A stretch of DNA of 64,000 bases from Bacterioplanoides sp965219715 (GCF_965219715.1 NZ_OZ244785.1:124001-188000); one strand, 5' to 3'; positions 53,115-62,315 are shown, counted from the stretch's first letter. A program made the numbers and translations. Notes: generated by a model not told the origin, from the letters alone.

Positions 53115-54722
53115 ATGTTTTTTGAACAGGAACGAGGGCAGTTTTTCCGTCCTCTTACCGGTAAATACCGGGCTCAGGTAATGGAGTGCCTGCGCGAGTT
53201 GTATCAGCGCCTGTACAGCTCCAGCAGCGCCGACTATGGCCAGGCATTGGCCCGCGATACCCTGATAGAGATTTTCCAGGAAGCGTTAGTCCGTTCACCT
53301 CAGCTTGCTGACGGCGAACTGGCCGACGAAATTGATGAGTTGCTGGAAAAGTCTGACAGCAATGACCAGGAAGGCCGATTTAAGAACAGCCGTGAACATG
53401 CGGTTTGGGTGCTGAACCAGTTAATGGATCACGGCTGGATTGAAAAGCAGGTGGACGAAGCGACGCTGCAAAGCACCTTTGCGTTCAGTCGTTTTGGTCG
53501 CTTGTTCACCGAACCCTTTGTGTCGGAAAGCCGTACCACCGCACGTACCCGTCATCGGAATACCCGGAATACCCGTAACTCGCTGGAATCTTTCCTTGAG
53601 CGTGGCGATGTCTACGATCTGCTCGATGCTTATGAATATTCCGAACGTATTATCAGTGACTTCACCGATGTGATTGCCGAGTTGGAAGAACGTAAACGCG
53701 ATTTAGTGCGCGAAATGGAAGATCAGTTATTGGTGCAACGCGCCAGTGAAGCCTTCTTTGATTTTATGGAAAACCGTTTCCAGCCGGATCTGTCGGTGCG
53801 TTTATCGGCGGATAACGTCGAGAAGCACCGCGATCAGATCAGCAAGCTGATTAAAGGCATTCGTAAACAAGACAAAGTGTTTAAAGCGTCAGCGGAAAAA
53901 CGCCTGCGTGAGTTATTGCCGGAACTGGCGCAGGAGGGCACGTCTGTGCTCTGGACCTTATTGGATGGTATCGATCAGCGTTTGCGTAACGCCAGCGATA
54001 TTATGCTGCCAGCCTTGCGTAAAGCGCTGCAAAGCTTTACCAAACGCGCCGATATTATTATCCGTCAGATGAGTTATCTGGCGTCACAGCAACATAATGA
54101 TGTGTTGTCTGTGTGCAAACACCTGGCGTCTCAGCCAGAAGAAAAACAGAACGAATTGTTACTACGCGCTGGCGACATGATGGCGGTGCCGGAAATTGGT
54201 TTTATTGATCCGGGCAGCGTGAAAATGCATGCCACCCGTCAGCGTCGTACCGTGGATGCCGGACTGGATGATGGCGGTGGTGATTTCGATATCGATGCAC
54301 GTAAAGATATTTATGTGCAGCAGGTATTGGATCAGGCCTTCCTGGTGAATCAGCAGGCGCTGCGTTCCTATATGCGCCAGCATTTAACCTCAGGCAATAA
54401 AATTTCCACCCGTGATTTACCGATTGAATCGGCCCAGGATTTCCTGGCGGTGTCACACGCGATTGGCCTGGGTGCTTCCGATGGTTTATCCAGCGAATTT
54501 GAATTCCGTATTGATTACGCCGACGGTTATGGCCCGGATTTGCCGAATTCCACCGCAGAAAGTGACGGCGCCGCCGGTGAATATTTTGAACGTAAAGACC
54601 ACTTCAGCTTTGAATTGCTTATAAAAGAAAGTGCAAAAGAAACAGATAAAGAAAGCGCTTCCGCTGAAACCAGTCCAGAAGCTGGTGAACAAGAAAATAA
54701 TACCGAGGCCCAGGCGGAATAG
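53115..54722 (+). CDS. mksF: MksF/JetA-like kleisin of an MksBEF (Wadjet-type) condensin
   Basis: A 535-residue protein. It begins MFFEQERGQFFRPLTGKYRAQ and has the alpha-helical winged-helix start region (near residues 20-130), a long coiled-coil (about 165-260) and a C-terminal winged-helix region (to about 490), as in JetA/MksF kleisins. The last 40 residues are acidic and disordered (Glu, Ala, Asn-rich). Its function would be to bridge the SMC heads of MksB. It is first in the mksF-mksE-mksB order used by Wadjet and Mks operons. The family call depends on order and length as well as sequence. Confidence 0.82.
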   Translation: MFFEQERGQFFRPLTGKYRAQVMECLRELYQRLYSSSSADYGQALARDTLIEIFQEALVRSPQLADGELADEIDELLEKSDSNDQEGRFKNSREHAVWVLNQLMDHGWIEKQVDEATLQSTFAFSRFGRLFTEPFVSESRTTARTRHRNTRNTRNSLESFLERGDVYDLLDAYEYSERIISDFTDVIAELEERKRDLVREMEDQLLVQRASEAFFDFMENRFQPDLSVRLSADNVEKHRDQISKLIKGIRKQDKVFKASAEKRLRELLPELAQEGTSVLWTLLDGIDQRLRNASDIMLPALRKALQSFTKRADIIIRQMSYLASQQHNDVLSVCKHLASQPEEKQNELLLRAGDMMAVPEIGFIDPGSVKMHATRQRRTVDAGLDDGGGDFDIDARKDIYVQQVLDQAFLVNQQALRSYMRQHLTSGNKISTRDLPIESAQDFLAVSHAIGLGASDGLSSEFEFRIDYADGYGPDLPNSTAESDGAAGEYFERKDHFSFELLIKESAKETDKESASAETSPEAGEQENNTEAQAE

Positions 54723-54733
54723 AGAGAACTGAT

Positions 54734-55711
54734 ATGTTACAAGCCATTGATAAAGATTTAGAAAAAGAAGGCCTCAGCCAGCGCGACTTTTCCGAATTAT
54801 TAGTGCGACTGCTGGATTACGGTGTGATTTGCCGTGACGAAAGCCAGGTCGAGCAACAATTGTATGACCGTTATTTGCGTCTGGAAGAATTGGTTGCCGA
54901 TTATTTAACTGTGTTGGGCATTCGTATTCAGCATGACCGTCGTTTCCAATTTGTACGTTTGTATCCGCCGGGTGCTCAGGTACCAGGCATGGAAGAAGAT
55001 CCACAGCCAGGTAATCAGGCGTTCCGTACGCGTTTAACCCAGAACGAAGTGGCATTAACGCTGGTATTGCGAGCGCAATACGATAAAGCGCTGCGAGAAG
55101 GGTTAGTGGACGAGCAGGGTTGTGTGATGGTGTCGCTGGAAAGCCTCAGCATCGCTATGAAAAATCTGCTGAAACGTGCCTTGCCGGATAATCTCACCGA
55201 ACGTAAGCAGCTGTTCCGCCGCTTAAAGCAATTACGCTTAGTGCAAATCAGTAACGAAGATCAGCTCACCGACGGTGATATGTGGTTACGCGTCCGTCCG
55301 ATGATTATGAGTTACGTCAGCGATCAGGTGTTGTCCGAATTGTTAGACAATGAGTCGGACGAAGAATCTGAAAATCAAACGGATGATGCTGAAAACGCAG
55401 AAGCTGCGAATTCAGAGCAGCAGGAAGAAAACTCAGAGTCTGAAGAAAGTGCCGAACAATCGGAATCCGATGAAGTCGATAAAGAAGGCCCTGTTGCAGA
55501 AAACGTCGTCGAAGAAACTGTTGTCGAAGCCGAAGCGCAAGATGCGGACGCAGTAGAAGAAGTAGAAACAGAAAACGAAGAACAGGTAGCTGAGACTGAA
55601 GAAGCCGAAGCAACTGATGAGGTGTCTGCACTAGAAGCATCGGAAGAGGCTGAACAGTCAGAACCAGCGCAAACAGAAAAAGAAGCGCCAGCCAGCTTAT
55701 TTGGGGAATAA
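54734..55711 (+). CDS. mksE: MksE/JetB-like KITE subunit with a long acidic tail
   Basis: A 325-residue protein. Residues 1-205 are the conserved winged-helix KITE part (LQAIDKDLEKEGLSQRDFS, ELVADYLTVLGIRIQHDRRFQFVRLYP, NEVALTLVLRAQYDKALREGLV, KQLFRRLKQLRLVQ). This matches DUF4194/JetB proteins. Residues 210-320 form an extremely Glu/Ala/Ser/Asp-rich disordered tail ending in PASLFGE. The tail is far longer than usual and almost purely acidic. It starts 11 bases after the mksF stop and ends nine bases before mksB. Confidence 0.85.
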   Translation: MLQAIDKDLEKEGLSQRDFSELLVRLLDYGVICRDESQVEQQLYDRYLRLEELVADYLTVLGIRIQHDRRFQFVRLYPPGAQVPGMEEDPQPGNQAFRTRLTQNEVALTLVLRAQYDKALREGLVDEQGCVMVSLESLSIAMKNLLKRALPDNLTERKQLFRRLKQLRLVQISNEDQLTDGDMWLRVRPMIMSYVSDQVLSELLDNESDEESENQTDDAENAEAANSEQQEENSESEESAEQSESDEVDKEGPVAENVVEETVVEAEAQDADAVEEVETENEEQVAETEEAEATDEVSALEASEEAEQSEPAQTEKEAPASLFGE

Positions 55712-55720
55712 ATAGTAGCC

Positions 55721-58700
55721 ATGTTTTTAAAGAAATTTGTATACGTAAACTGGGGCAATATTCCGGCTACCGAATTTGAATTTGGCCCAATTAATTTGTT
55801 ATCCGGTGGTAACGGTTCGGGTAAAACCACGGCAGCGGATGCGGTGCAAACCATTATGACCGCAGCCCACGATACCTTGTTCCACTACAACCCGGGCCAG
55901 GATGAAGCCACGCAGCGTGGTCGTGGTAAAAATGTACGGACGTTAGCATCTTACGTTTTAGGTTGTGATGATGGCTCCTACGCTCGCCCGAACGGCGCTG
56001 TGGGTTATTTAGCCGCGGTTTTTCATCCAACCCAGGGTGAAAGCGGTGAGCCATTTACCGCAGTGATTGGTGTCAGCGCGTCGATTGACCGCGCTGGCAG
56101 CCAGCCGGTGGCACGTCAGAATGATCTGCAGTTTTTTATTGTTGCCGGTGAGCAGTTAACGCTGTCAGACTTTATTGCTGAAGATTTAGAAGGCGCTAAA
56201 AACGTATTACCGCTGAATAAATTCAGCGCTAATTTAAAGCGCCGCATTAAAAGCGATAACGTCGAAAAATACGACACTAAAAAACAATATCTGCGTCGTT
56301 TATACGGTGCGTTGCGTGGTCGTCATGATGCGGTGAATGAACGTGAAGCGATGAATGCCGCTCGTACGTTCTCACGTTTTATGGCGTACAAACCGGTGAA
56401 AAGTATCAACGGTTTTGTACAGAACGAAATTCTTGAAGCCAAAGATCTGGGTGATGCCATTCGCAGCGTTTCTGATCTGATGAAAACCATCTACGCGATG
56501 GAATCGGATGCCAATACCCTGGCCGAAACCATTCAGATTCTGACCAACACCAAAGGTGCTTCCGACCGTTATATCGATCAGTGGATTGATTACAACGTAC
56601 TGGAATACACCGCCGCGAAAAGCCGTTATTTAAATGACCAGCGTTCTTATCTGTCGGCGAAAGAAGGTCAGCAGGCATTACGCGAGCGTCTAAGCAACGC
56701 TGAAAAAGAACGTGAAGTTTCCCAGGAACGTCGTAAACAATTACGCGAACAATTGATTTCTATGGAAGCCCAGCGTCGTGGTATTGATGCGTTGCAGGAT
56801 AAAGATGCTGCAGAGCAGGCACTGGAAGATGGCAAACGCCAGCTGCAACAACAAGCGGTTCCGCTGTTAGAGCAGGAACAAATGCTTCAAGCCAGCTTAC
56901 GCGCGACCGAGCTGGTGTATGGTGCGTTGCAAAAGACCTCGATTGGTCTGGAAATTCCATCGCTGGGTTCGAAAAAAATCATCGATCAGGCGAAACAGGT
57001 ATTAGCTATTAAAGATCAGGGGGCGGTGGATTTCCGCAAGCTGATGGGCAAAGACTGGATTGATTTATCACCACTGGAAGCACACCTGGATGACTCTCGT
57101 GAGCAGCAGAGTTTATTAAACCAGTGGCGAGATCGCTTCCATAATGTTGAGCTGGAAAGCAGTGGTATTTCTCTGCGCGATCAGATTTCCAAACAAGTCG
57201 ATAAGCGCGAACAAAAGCTGCAGCAAATTCAGGGTCGTATGGCGCAGAAGCAGGCGGATATCGATAGCCTGGAAGCGCGTCAGTTAAATTACCCGGGTTT
57301 TGTGCGTCAGGCGCTGGAAGTGATTCGTCGCGAATGCCCGCAAGCAGATCCTCGTGTTTTAGCTGACTACGTTGAAATTACTGATCCGGCCTGGCAAAGC
57401 GCGATCGAAGGTTATATCGGTGGTGCGCGTTTCAGCATTATCGTCGAGCCAAAATTCGAAGCGGAAGCGGCGCATATTTTACGCTCGATTCCAGGCGGCA
57501 GCCGTGCCCGGGTAATTCAGGGCGAAAAAGCGAAAAAAGACTGTGACCGTATTCGTGTGCCGTCCAATTCCATTACCCATTTAATGGAGTTTGAACATGC
57601 GACGGCCCGTTATTATTTAGAAGCCAGTTACGGCACCGTAGAACAGGTGGAAGACCTGCACGTATTACGCATGACCCGCCGTGGTGTTACTAAAGAAGGT
57701 CTGGGTTCCGGTGCGTATTCCATCTATCGTTGTGACCTTGACGACACCGAACTGGTGTTTGGTATGGGCGCCCGTGAACGTGCTCTGGCGGCGAAGAAAT
57801 CCGAACTGGATAGCATGGCCGAACAAGCCAACGAAGCTCAGTTCCAGCTACGTCAGGTGGAACAATTCCACGATGCGGTGAATTTATTACGCCATGTCAC
57901 CTTCGCTGATCAGATGCAGAATATGTTGGATATTCAGTATCAGATGCAGCAGGCAGAAAATGCGTTAAATAATGTCGACGTATCCGACTTTTCTCATCTG
58001 GAAGATGAATTCAGCGCGCTGAAAGCCAAAGGTGATGATCTGGATGCTCAGATTAAAGATCTGGATGGTGAGTTAGGCCGTTTACAGCAGCAATTAAATG
58101 ACAGCGAACGCCAGTGTAAAAAGCTGTCGGATGAACAAGAACGTACTTCTGAAATTGCTGATGAAAAAGAAGAAAACCTGCGTCATATCGTATCGGTATG
58201 GCCGGAATTTGATACCGAAGCTCGATTAAAAGCGGCGGATGAAGAAGCGGCGGAAAGCCCGGCGGAAGCGGTCGAAAACCAGCGTAAAACCATTGCGCAG
58301 GAATTAAGCAGCTCTGCTCATGAGATCGACCGAAATATCAGCGAGCACAATCAGCGTTGTCAGACCGTGGACGCGATTGTGTATATGCCGAACTATCGCG
58401 AAGAGCACAGCATTGGTTTCTTTAAAACCGTGTGTGGTTTAGAGCGTGAAGTCGAACGTGTTCATAACCGCCTGAAAAACAATATTCTGGTGGAAAAACA
58501 AGAGCAGCTGGTACAACTGCGTGAAAGCTTTAACAACGCCTTTGTTACTAACCTGTGTCACTCGATTTACCAAGCCATTAATGACGGCAAACGTATTCTT
58601 GAAGATCTGAACAAAGAACTGGCTCATCACCAGTTTGGTGCTGACCGCGAAACTTATTGGTTCGATTGGGAGTGGGTGCCGGAATACAAAGAATACTGGC

Positions 58701-59362
58701 AGTTCTTCGAAGAAATCATCAAAAACCCATCGCTGGGCGACGGCGCCACTCTGTTTGATGCCGACCTGCCAAAAGGTGCGCAGCGAGTGCGTGATCAGTT
58801 AATGGCCATGCTGTTGGATGAAGACGAACAAAAAGCGATGCGAGAGCTGGAGCGTATTTCCGATTATCGTAATTACCGTTCTTACGAAATTTATAAGCAG
58901 CCTGCCAATAAAGACCCGATTGCCTTAAGCCAATACGGTACCGGCTCCGGCGGTCAGTTGGAAACTCCGGCTTATATTATTCGCTCTGCGGCTATTACTT
59001 CAGCGTTCCGCTTTAACGAAGGTGATACCCACCTGCGTGTTGTGCTGGTGGATGAAGCCTTCTCGAAAATGGATGAAACCCGTTCGAAAGAAGTGATCAA
59101 CTACCTGACGGAAAGCCTGGGTCTGCAGCTGCTGTTTATTATGCCAACCAGTAAATCCGGTCCGTTTATGGATCTGGTGTCTAACCAGTTTGTGTTCTCC
59201 AAAGTGCCGTTAGTTGGTGGTCAGAAGAAAGGTGAATTACAAACCAAGGTGCTGGTGGATCGACAGCAGTGTAACCAGGATAAAGTGAAGGAACTGTGGG
59301 CTAACCACCGCCGCACGATTCGCCATCAGGCTGGGTTAGATTTTATGGAAGAGTTCGCATGA
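55721..59362 (+). CDS. mksB: MksB/JetC-like SMC ATPase
   Basis: A 1213-residue SMC-family ATPase. Walker A is SGGNGSGKTTAAD (near residue 28), followed by the AAHDTLFHYNPGQDEATQRGRG insertion typical of JetC/MksB. Long coiled coils span about 300-480 and 690-880, with a hinge between (about 490-670). The C-terminal head has the signature GTGSGGQLETPAYI (near 1078) and Walker B RVVLVDEAFSKMDETRSKEV (near 1113, listed only to the key residues). The ATPase motifs are intact. It would load and extrude or compact DNA together with MksE and MksF. No JetD/MksG nuclease gene follows; a BRO-N gene occupies the position. Confidence 0.92.
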   Translation: MFLKKFVYVNWGNIPATEFEFGPINLLSGGNGSGKTTAADAVQTIMTAAHDTLFHYNPGQDEATQRGRGKNVRTLASYVLGCDDGSYARPNGAVGYLAAVFHPTQGESGEPFTAVIGVSASIDRAGSQPVARQNDLQFFIVAGEQLTLSDFIAEDLEGAKNVLPLNKFSANLKRRIKSDNVEKYDTKKQYLRRLYGALRGRHDAVNEREAMNAARTFSRFMAYKPVKSINGFVQNEILEAKDLGDAIRSVSDLMKTIYAMESDANTLAETIQILTNTKGASDRYIDQWIDYNVLEYTAAKSRYLNDQRSYLSAKEGQQALRERLSNAEKEREVSQERRKQLREQLISMEAQRRGIDALQDKDAAEQALEDGKRQLQQQAVPLLEQEQMLQASLRATELVYGALQKTSIGLEIPSLGSKKIIDQAKQVLAIKDQGAVDFRKLMGKDWIDLSPLEAHLDDSREQQSLLNQWRDRFHNVELESSGISLRDQISKQVDKREQKLQQIQGRMAQKQADIDSLEARQLNYPGFVRQALEVIRRECPQADPRVLADYVEITDPAWQSAIEGYIGGARFSIIVEPKFEAEAAHILRSIPGGSRARVIQGEKAKKDCDRIRVPSNSITHLMEFEHATARYYLEASYGTVEQVEDLHVLRMTRRGVTKEGLGSGAYSIYRCDLDDTELVFGMGARERALAAKKSELDSMAEQANEAQFQLRQVEQFHDAVNLLRHVTFADQMQNMLDIQYQMQQAENALNNVDVSDFSHLEDEFSALKAKGDDLDAQIKDLDGELGRLQQQLNDSERQCKKLSDEQERTSEIADEKEENLRHIVSVWPEFDTEARLKAADEEAAESPAEAVENQRKTIAQELSSSAHEIDRNISEHNQRCQTVDAIVYMPNYREEHSIGFFKTVCGLEREVERVHNRLKNNILVEKQEQLVQLRESFNNAFVTNLCHSIYQAINDGKRILEDLNKELAHHQFGADRETYWFDWEWVPEYKEYWQFFEEIIKNPSLGDGATLFDADLPKGAQRVRDQLMAMLLDEDEQKAMRELERISDYRNYRSYEIYKQPANKDPIALSQYGTGSGGQLETPAYIIRSAAITSAFRFNEGDTHLRVVLVDEAFSKMDETRSKEVINYLTESLGLQLLFIMPTSKSGPFMDLVSNQFVFSKVPLVGGQKKGELQTKVLVDRQQCNQDKVKELWANHRRTIRHQAGLDFMEEFA

Positions 59363-59375
59363 TTTGGAGAGAAGT

Positions 59376-60149
59376 ATGTCTAATAGCTTAATTAATATTT
59401 GTTATGACGGAGAGTCAGGAAGAAGCGAAATTAGAACCGCTACTTTTGATGATACTCTGTATGTTTCTCTAAATGATATCCTCTTAACTATAAACAAAGA
59501 GAACCAGCAGTTGGATGATAAAAATCCACGAACTGCGTTGATGAATCTTGTTAAGGGGCAAATGGGAATCATCGACTCTGATGAAATGATCATGCTGCCC
59601 ATTCCTGGGGAAGGTGATAGTCAACAAGAGGTTTTTGTTACAGAGCCAGGCTTATATCGAGTGATGGCTTCGAATAAAAGCAAGGCTGGAAAGAAATTTC
59701 AGCGTTGGCTATTTCATGATGTCATCCCATCAATTGTTAAACATGGAAGCTATCCGCCGCCTATAACCTCTCAAGAAGGAAAGGCTTCAACTCTTGTACA
59801 AATGGCTGAAATGCTGGCTCAGAACTCTCGAGCTCTTGCAGATTCGATTATTGAACAGGAGAAAATAAAATCAGATGTGAGTAATCTTAAAAATTCTCTT
59901 GATGATTTAGGTGGAAGGCTATCAAGTTTAGAAAGTAATTCAGTATCTATTGGAATGCTTACTGTTGAAGAATTTTTGGAAAGAAGGTCGTTAGTTGCTA
60001 ATTTGGTGGATTTCGTTGCGTGGTGTGAAAATATCGCTTTTAGAGAGAACTCATCAGTAATTAAGTCTGACTGTGGTGAGCGGTTAAAAGCTAGATATCA
60101 AGAAGCTGTTCTTGAAAAAGCTTATACATTCACTGCTAGTCAAAAATAA
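59376..60149 (+). CDS. BRO-N domain protein inserted behind mksB, probably horizontally acquired
   Basis: A 257-residue protein. Residues 20-125 resemble the Bro-N domain of phage antirepressors (LYVSLNDILLTI, EVFVTEPGLYRVMASN, GKKFQRWLFHDVIPSIVKHG). Residues 135-190 are a coiled coil, and the last 65 residues (LTVEEFLERRSL onward) are an unrecognised helical domain. The ATG at 59376 has GGAGAG directly upstream and the start is 13 bases from the mksB stop, so it is translated as part of the mks transcript. Composition is AT-rich (many 60-base lines at 30-40% GC), and codons use TTA, AGA and ATA, unlike mksFEB. No integrase or flanking repeat was seen. Its role beside a condensin is unknown. 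Confidence 0.82.
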   Translation: MSNSLINICYDGESGRSEIRTATFDDTLYVSLNDILLTINKENQQLDDKNPRTALMNLVKGQMGIIDSDEMIMLPIPGEGDSQQEVFVTEPGLYRVMASNKSKAGKKFQRWLFHDVIPSIVKHGSYPPPITSQEGKASTLVQMAEMLAQNSRALADSIIEQEKIKSDVSNLKNSLDDLGGRLSSLESNSVSIGMLTVEEFLERRSLVANLVDFVAWCENIAFRENSSVIKSDCGERLKARYQEAVLEKAYTFTASQK

Positions 60150-60183
60150 TCATTCTATATAGAGTAAGATAGAGGGTTAATTC

Positions 60184-60618
60184 TTGGTTAGAGATTCTAC
60201 TCTTAATCCTGTTTATGAAACCGGCCTGACTTACGGCGAAGGCGATGGCTCGTTTCGCACCGCCGGTGGTGTCGTTGGTGTCCGTAAACTGGTGGATGCC
60301 TTCTATGACGCTATGTGTGAGTTGCCTGAGGCAAAAAAAGTCCGGGATATGCACCCGGACGACCTCGATGAGTCACGTGATAAGCTGGCCCGTTTTTTAA
60401 GCGGCTGGCTCGGCGGGCCAAAGCTGTTCAGTGAAAAATACGGACAGATAAGAATTCCGGTTGCTCATCGTCATCTGGAAATTGGTCCGGCTGAACGTGA
60501 TGCTTGGTTATTGTGTATGCAGGTCGCTGCTGATCAGCAACCGTATCCGGATGATTTTAAGGAATATTTGCTGAAGCAGCTTTTTGTTCCGGCAGAACGT
60601 TCGCGTAACAGGGATTAA
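60184..60618 (+). CDS. Group II truncated haemoglobin
   Basis: A 144-residue globin. It carries FYDAMCELPEA, MHPDDLDESRDKLARFLSGWLGGP, VAHRHLEIGPAERDAWLLCM with the proximal His of helix F, and the Trp of helix G typical of group II. The usual role is oxygen or NO/peroxide handling. A TTG start at 60184 has AGAGGG seven bases upstream, and the first 12 residues (VRDSTLNPVYET) precede the conserved YGEGDGSFRTAGG. No ATG lies upstream in frame before the BRO stop, so the TTG start may reflect rearrangement at this junction. It lies 34 bases after the BRO gene. Confidence 0.9.
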   Translation: MVRDSTLNPVYETGLTYGEGDGSFRTAGGVVGVRKLVDAFYDAMCELPEAKKVRDMHPDDLDESRDKLARFLSGWLGGPKLFSEKYGQIRIPVAHRHLEIGPAERDAWLLCMQVAADQQPYPDDFKEYLLKQLFVPAERSRNRD

Positions 60619-60631
60619 GCAGGTAAATACA

Positions 60632-61588
60632 ATGCGTTTCTTACCGTTTTTATGGTTTATGTTTTTCAGCCTGTTCAGCCAGGCTGAAATTTATAAATGG
60701 GTGGATGAGAACGGTAAGGTCCATTTTGGCGATAAGCCACGTCAGCAAAAAGCTGTGAACGCGCAAAAGGTTCAGATTCAGACCAACCCTTCCAGCTGGC
60801 AGCCTCTTAATATTCAGGTGCTGTACCGCGGTTCTTTAGAGCAAACCTTAACCGATGAGCATGAGCTCGATCAGCAGCGTATCCAGAAAGAAGTTAACTG
60901 GGTGTATCGCTTTTACGACGAAATATTGTATTTCGATTTCTACAAAAAAGTTCCGGTCAAAATTAATGTCCTGCGTGATGTGCAGGAATACCATAATTAC
61001 GTCTTTAAGATTTCAGGTTTCAGCCCTAAAAATTCACTGGGAGTGTATTTGCCCAGCTTGCATGAAATAGCCGTCTTTATTCATCCTGATCGCTACGGTG
61101 GTAAAGAGGGCACATATCGCACGATTAAACACGAAGCCAGCCATGCAATCATCGGCTCGCTGGCGGAGTTAATCCCTGCATGGCTAAACGAAGGTATGGC
61201 CGAACAAATGGAATATATGACCTATCAGGGGGGGAAATTTACTATTCCTCACCATAAGCGCAACCGCCGCAGTGTGTTGCGCTCTCGCCAGCGTTTGATG
61301 GCGGTCGATAGTTTTATTGAAATTGATAGCCAGCGTTGGCGCAAAGCTCAGGCGGACGGTGTTCCTACCCAGGAGGTTGCAGGACAACTGGTGTATCTGT
61401 CGCTAAGTAAGTCCTATGGCCGCAGTTTTATTACCCGGTTGTTGCAGGACTATAAACGCGGTGTCAGAAAACGTTCATTTTATCTGTTGGACGAACACTA
61501 TATCGGCGGTGCCAGTGCGTTTAAATTGCACTGGCAGACATGGCTTAACAAGGATATGAAAAACCCTGCCGAGATCCAGCTTCCCTGA
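60632..61588 (+). CDS. Secreted DUF4124 protein with gluzincin (peptidase MA-like) domain
   Basis: A 318-residue protein with an N-terminal signal peptide (MRFLPFLWFMFFSLFSQA). Residues 20-50 are the DUF4124 motif EIYKWVDENGKVHFGDKP, followed by a peptidase MA-like domain with TIKHEASHAIIGSLAEL and PAWLNEGMAEQMEYM, that is HExxH plus a downstream NEGxAE glutamate, a complete gluzincin zinc site. It is a periplasmic or secreted metalloprotease-like protein with unknown substrate. Start at 60632 is preceded by CAGG at eight bases. It is 13 bases after the globin gene. Confidence 0.87.
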   Translation: MRFLPFLWFMFFSLFSQAEIYKWVDENGKVHFGDKPRQQKAVNAQKVQIQTNPSSWQPLNIQVLYRGSLEQTLTDEHELDQQRIQKEVNWVYRFYDEILYFDFYKKVPVKINVLRDVQEYHNYVFKISGFSPKNSLGVYLPSLHEIAVFIHPDRYGGKEGTYRTIKHEASHAIIGSLAELIPAWLNEGMAEQMEYMTYQGGKFTIPHHKRNRRSVLRSRQRLMAVDSFIEIDSQRWRKAQADGVPTQEVAGQLVYLSLSKSYGRSFITRLLQDYKRGVRKRSFYLLDEHYIGGASAFKLHWQTWLNKDMKNPAEIQLP

Positions 61589-61633
61589 CGACGTTGTACT
61601 GCTGAATATATATTTTACGAGGTGCGGTAAAGT

Positions 61634-61656
61634 GTGGGCTGGCTTGGCCAGCCCAC
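61634..61656. terminator. Hairpin between the peptidase and the response regulator
   Basis: GTGGGCTGGC and GCCAGCCCAC form a perfect 10-bp stem with a three-base loop (TTG) between two convergent genes. The T-run is weak, so it may act with Rho or in both directions only partly. Confidence 0.5.
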
Positions 61657-61670
61657 CAGCAGAGACAGAA

Positions 61671-62315
61671 TTATTTACGGGTAATGCCTTTGTCCAGGGC
61701 GTATCGGATCAGGCCTGCTGAGGTCGAAATGCCCAGCTTTTGCTTAATCTTCAAACGATGAGCTTCTACTGTACGCACGGAAATATTCAATTCACGTGCA
61801 ATTTCTTTGTTACCCATACCTTCGGCCAGCAACACTAATACGTCCTCTTCGCGTGGACTTAATACATCATCGCTCTGGCTGGTGCGTGCTTCGTTAAAGT
61901 CAGTGAACAACGTTTTAGCAACGCTGGAGCTAAAGTAAGTACCGCCCTGATGTACCGTTTGTACGGCAAGAATCAGTTCTTCTGCCGCGACGTCTTTAAG
62001 TACGTAACCGGCTGCACCAGACTGAACCACTTTCAGGATGTATTCACGATCATCGTGCATGGTGATAATCAGAATACGGATATCCGGATAGCGCTTTTTA
62101 AACTCAATACAGGCTTCCATACCATTCATAACCGGCATTGAGATGTCGAGCATCACAACGTCCGGATTTAATTCTGCAGCGGCGTCCAGTGCCTCCTGAC
62201 CATTGTTCACGTCGGCAACAACGGTTAAGCCGTCTTCACTTTCGAGGCTGACCTTCAGCCCTTCGCGTACCATCGGGTGGTCGTCGGCGATAATGATTCG
62301 AATTGTTTTAGACAT
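61671..62315 (-). CDS. NarL/LuxR-type response regulator
   Basis: A 214-residue regulator. The receiver domain has DDHPMVREGL, the phospho-acceptor Asp in VVMLDISMPVMNG (near residue 56), and the switch Lys in YVLKDVAAEEL. The C-terminal LuxR-type helix-turn-helix is EGMGNKEIARELNISVRTV with KIKQKLG. It starts two bases after the histidine kinase stop, forming a two-gene operon. It probably controls the TRAP transporter just downstream, from context. Confidence 0.94.
   Translation of the reverse strand: MSKTIRIIIADDHPMVREGLKVSLESEDGLTVVADVNNGQEALDAAAELNPDVVMLDISMPVMNGMEACIEFKKRYPDIRILIITMHDDREYILKVVQSGAAGYVLKDVAAEELILAVQTVHQGGTYFSSSVAKTLFTDFNEARTSQSDDVLSPREEDVLVLLAEGMGNKEIARELNISVRTVEAHRLKIKQKLGISTSAGLIRYALDKGITRK

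Noticed and set aside
59340..60260. Prophage or integrative element around the BRO-N gene
   Set aside because: No integrase, transposase, tRNA attachment site, inverted terminal repeats or flanking direct repeats were found; only a single AT-rich gene is present.
59363..61588. A JetD/MksG nuclease gene downstream of mksB
   Set aside because: The frames there encode a BRO-N protein, a truncated globin and a DUF4124/gluzincin protein, none of which resembles the DUF2220 nuclease.
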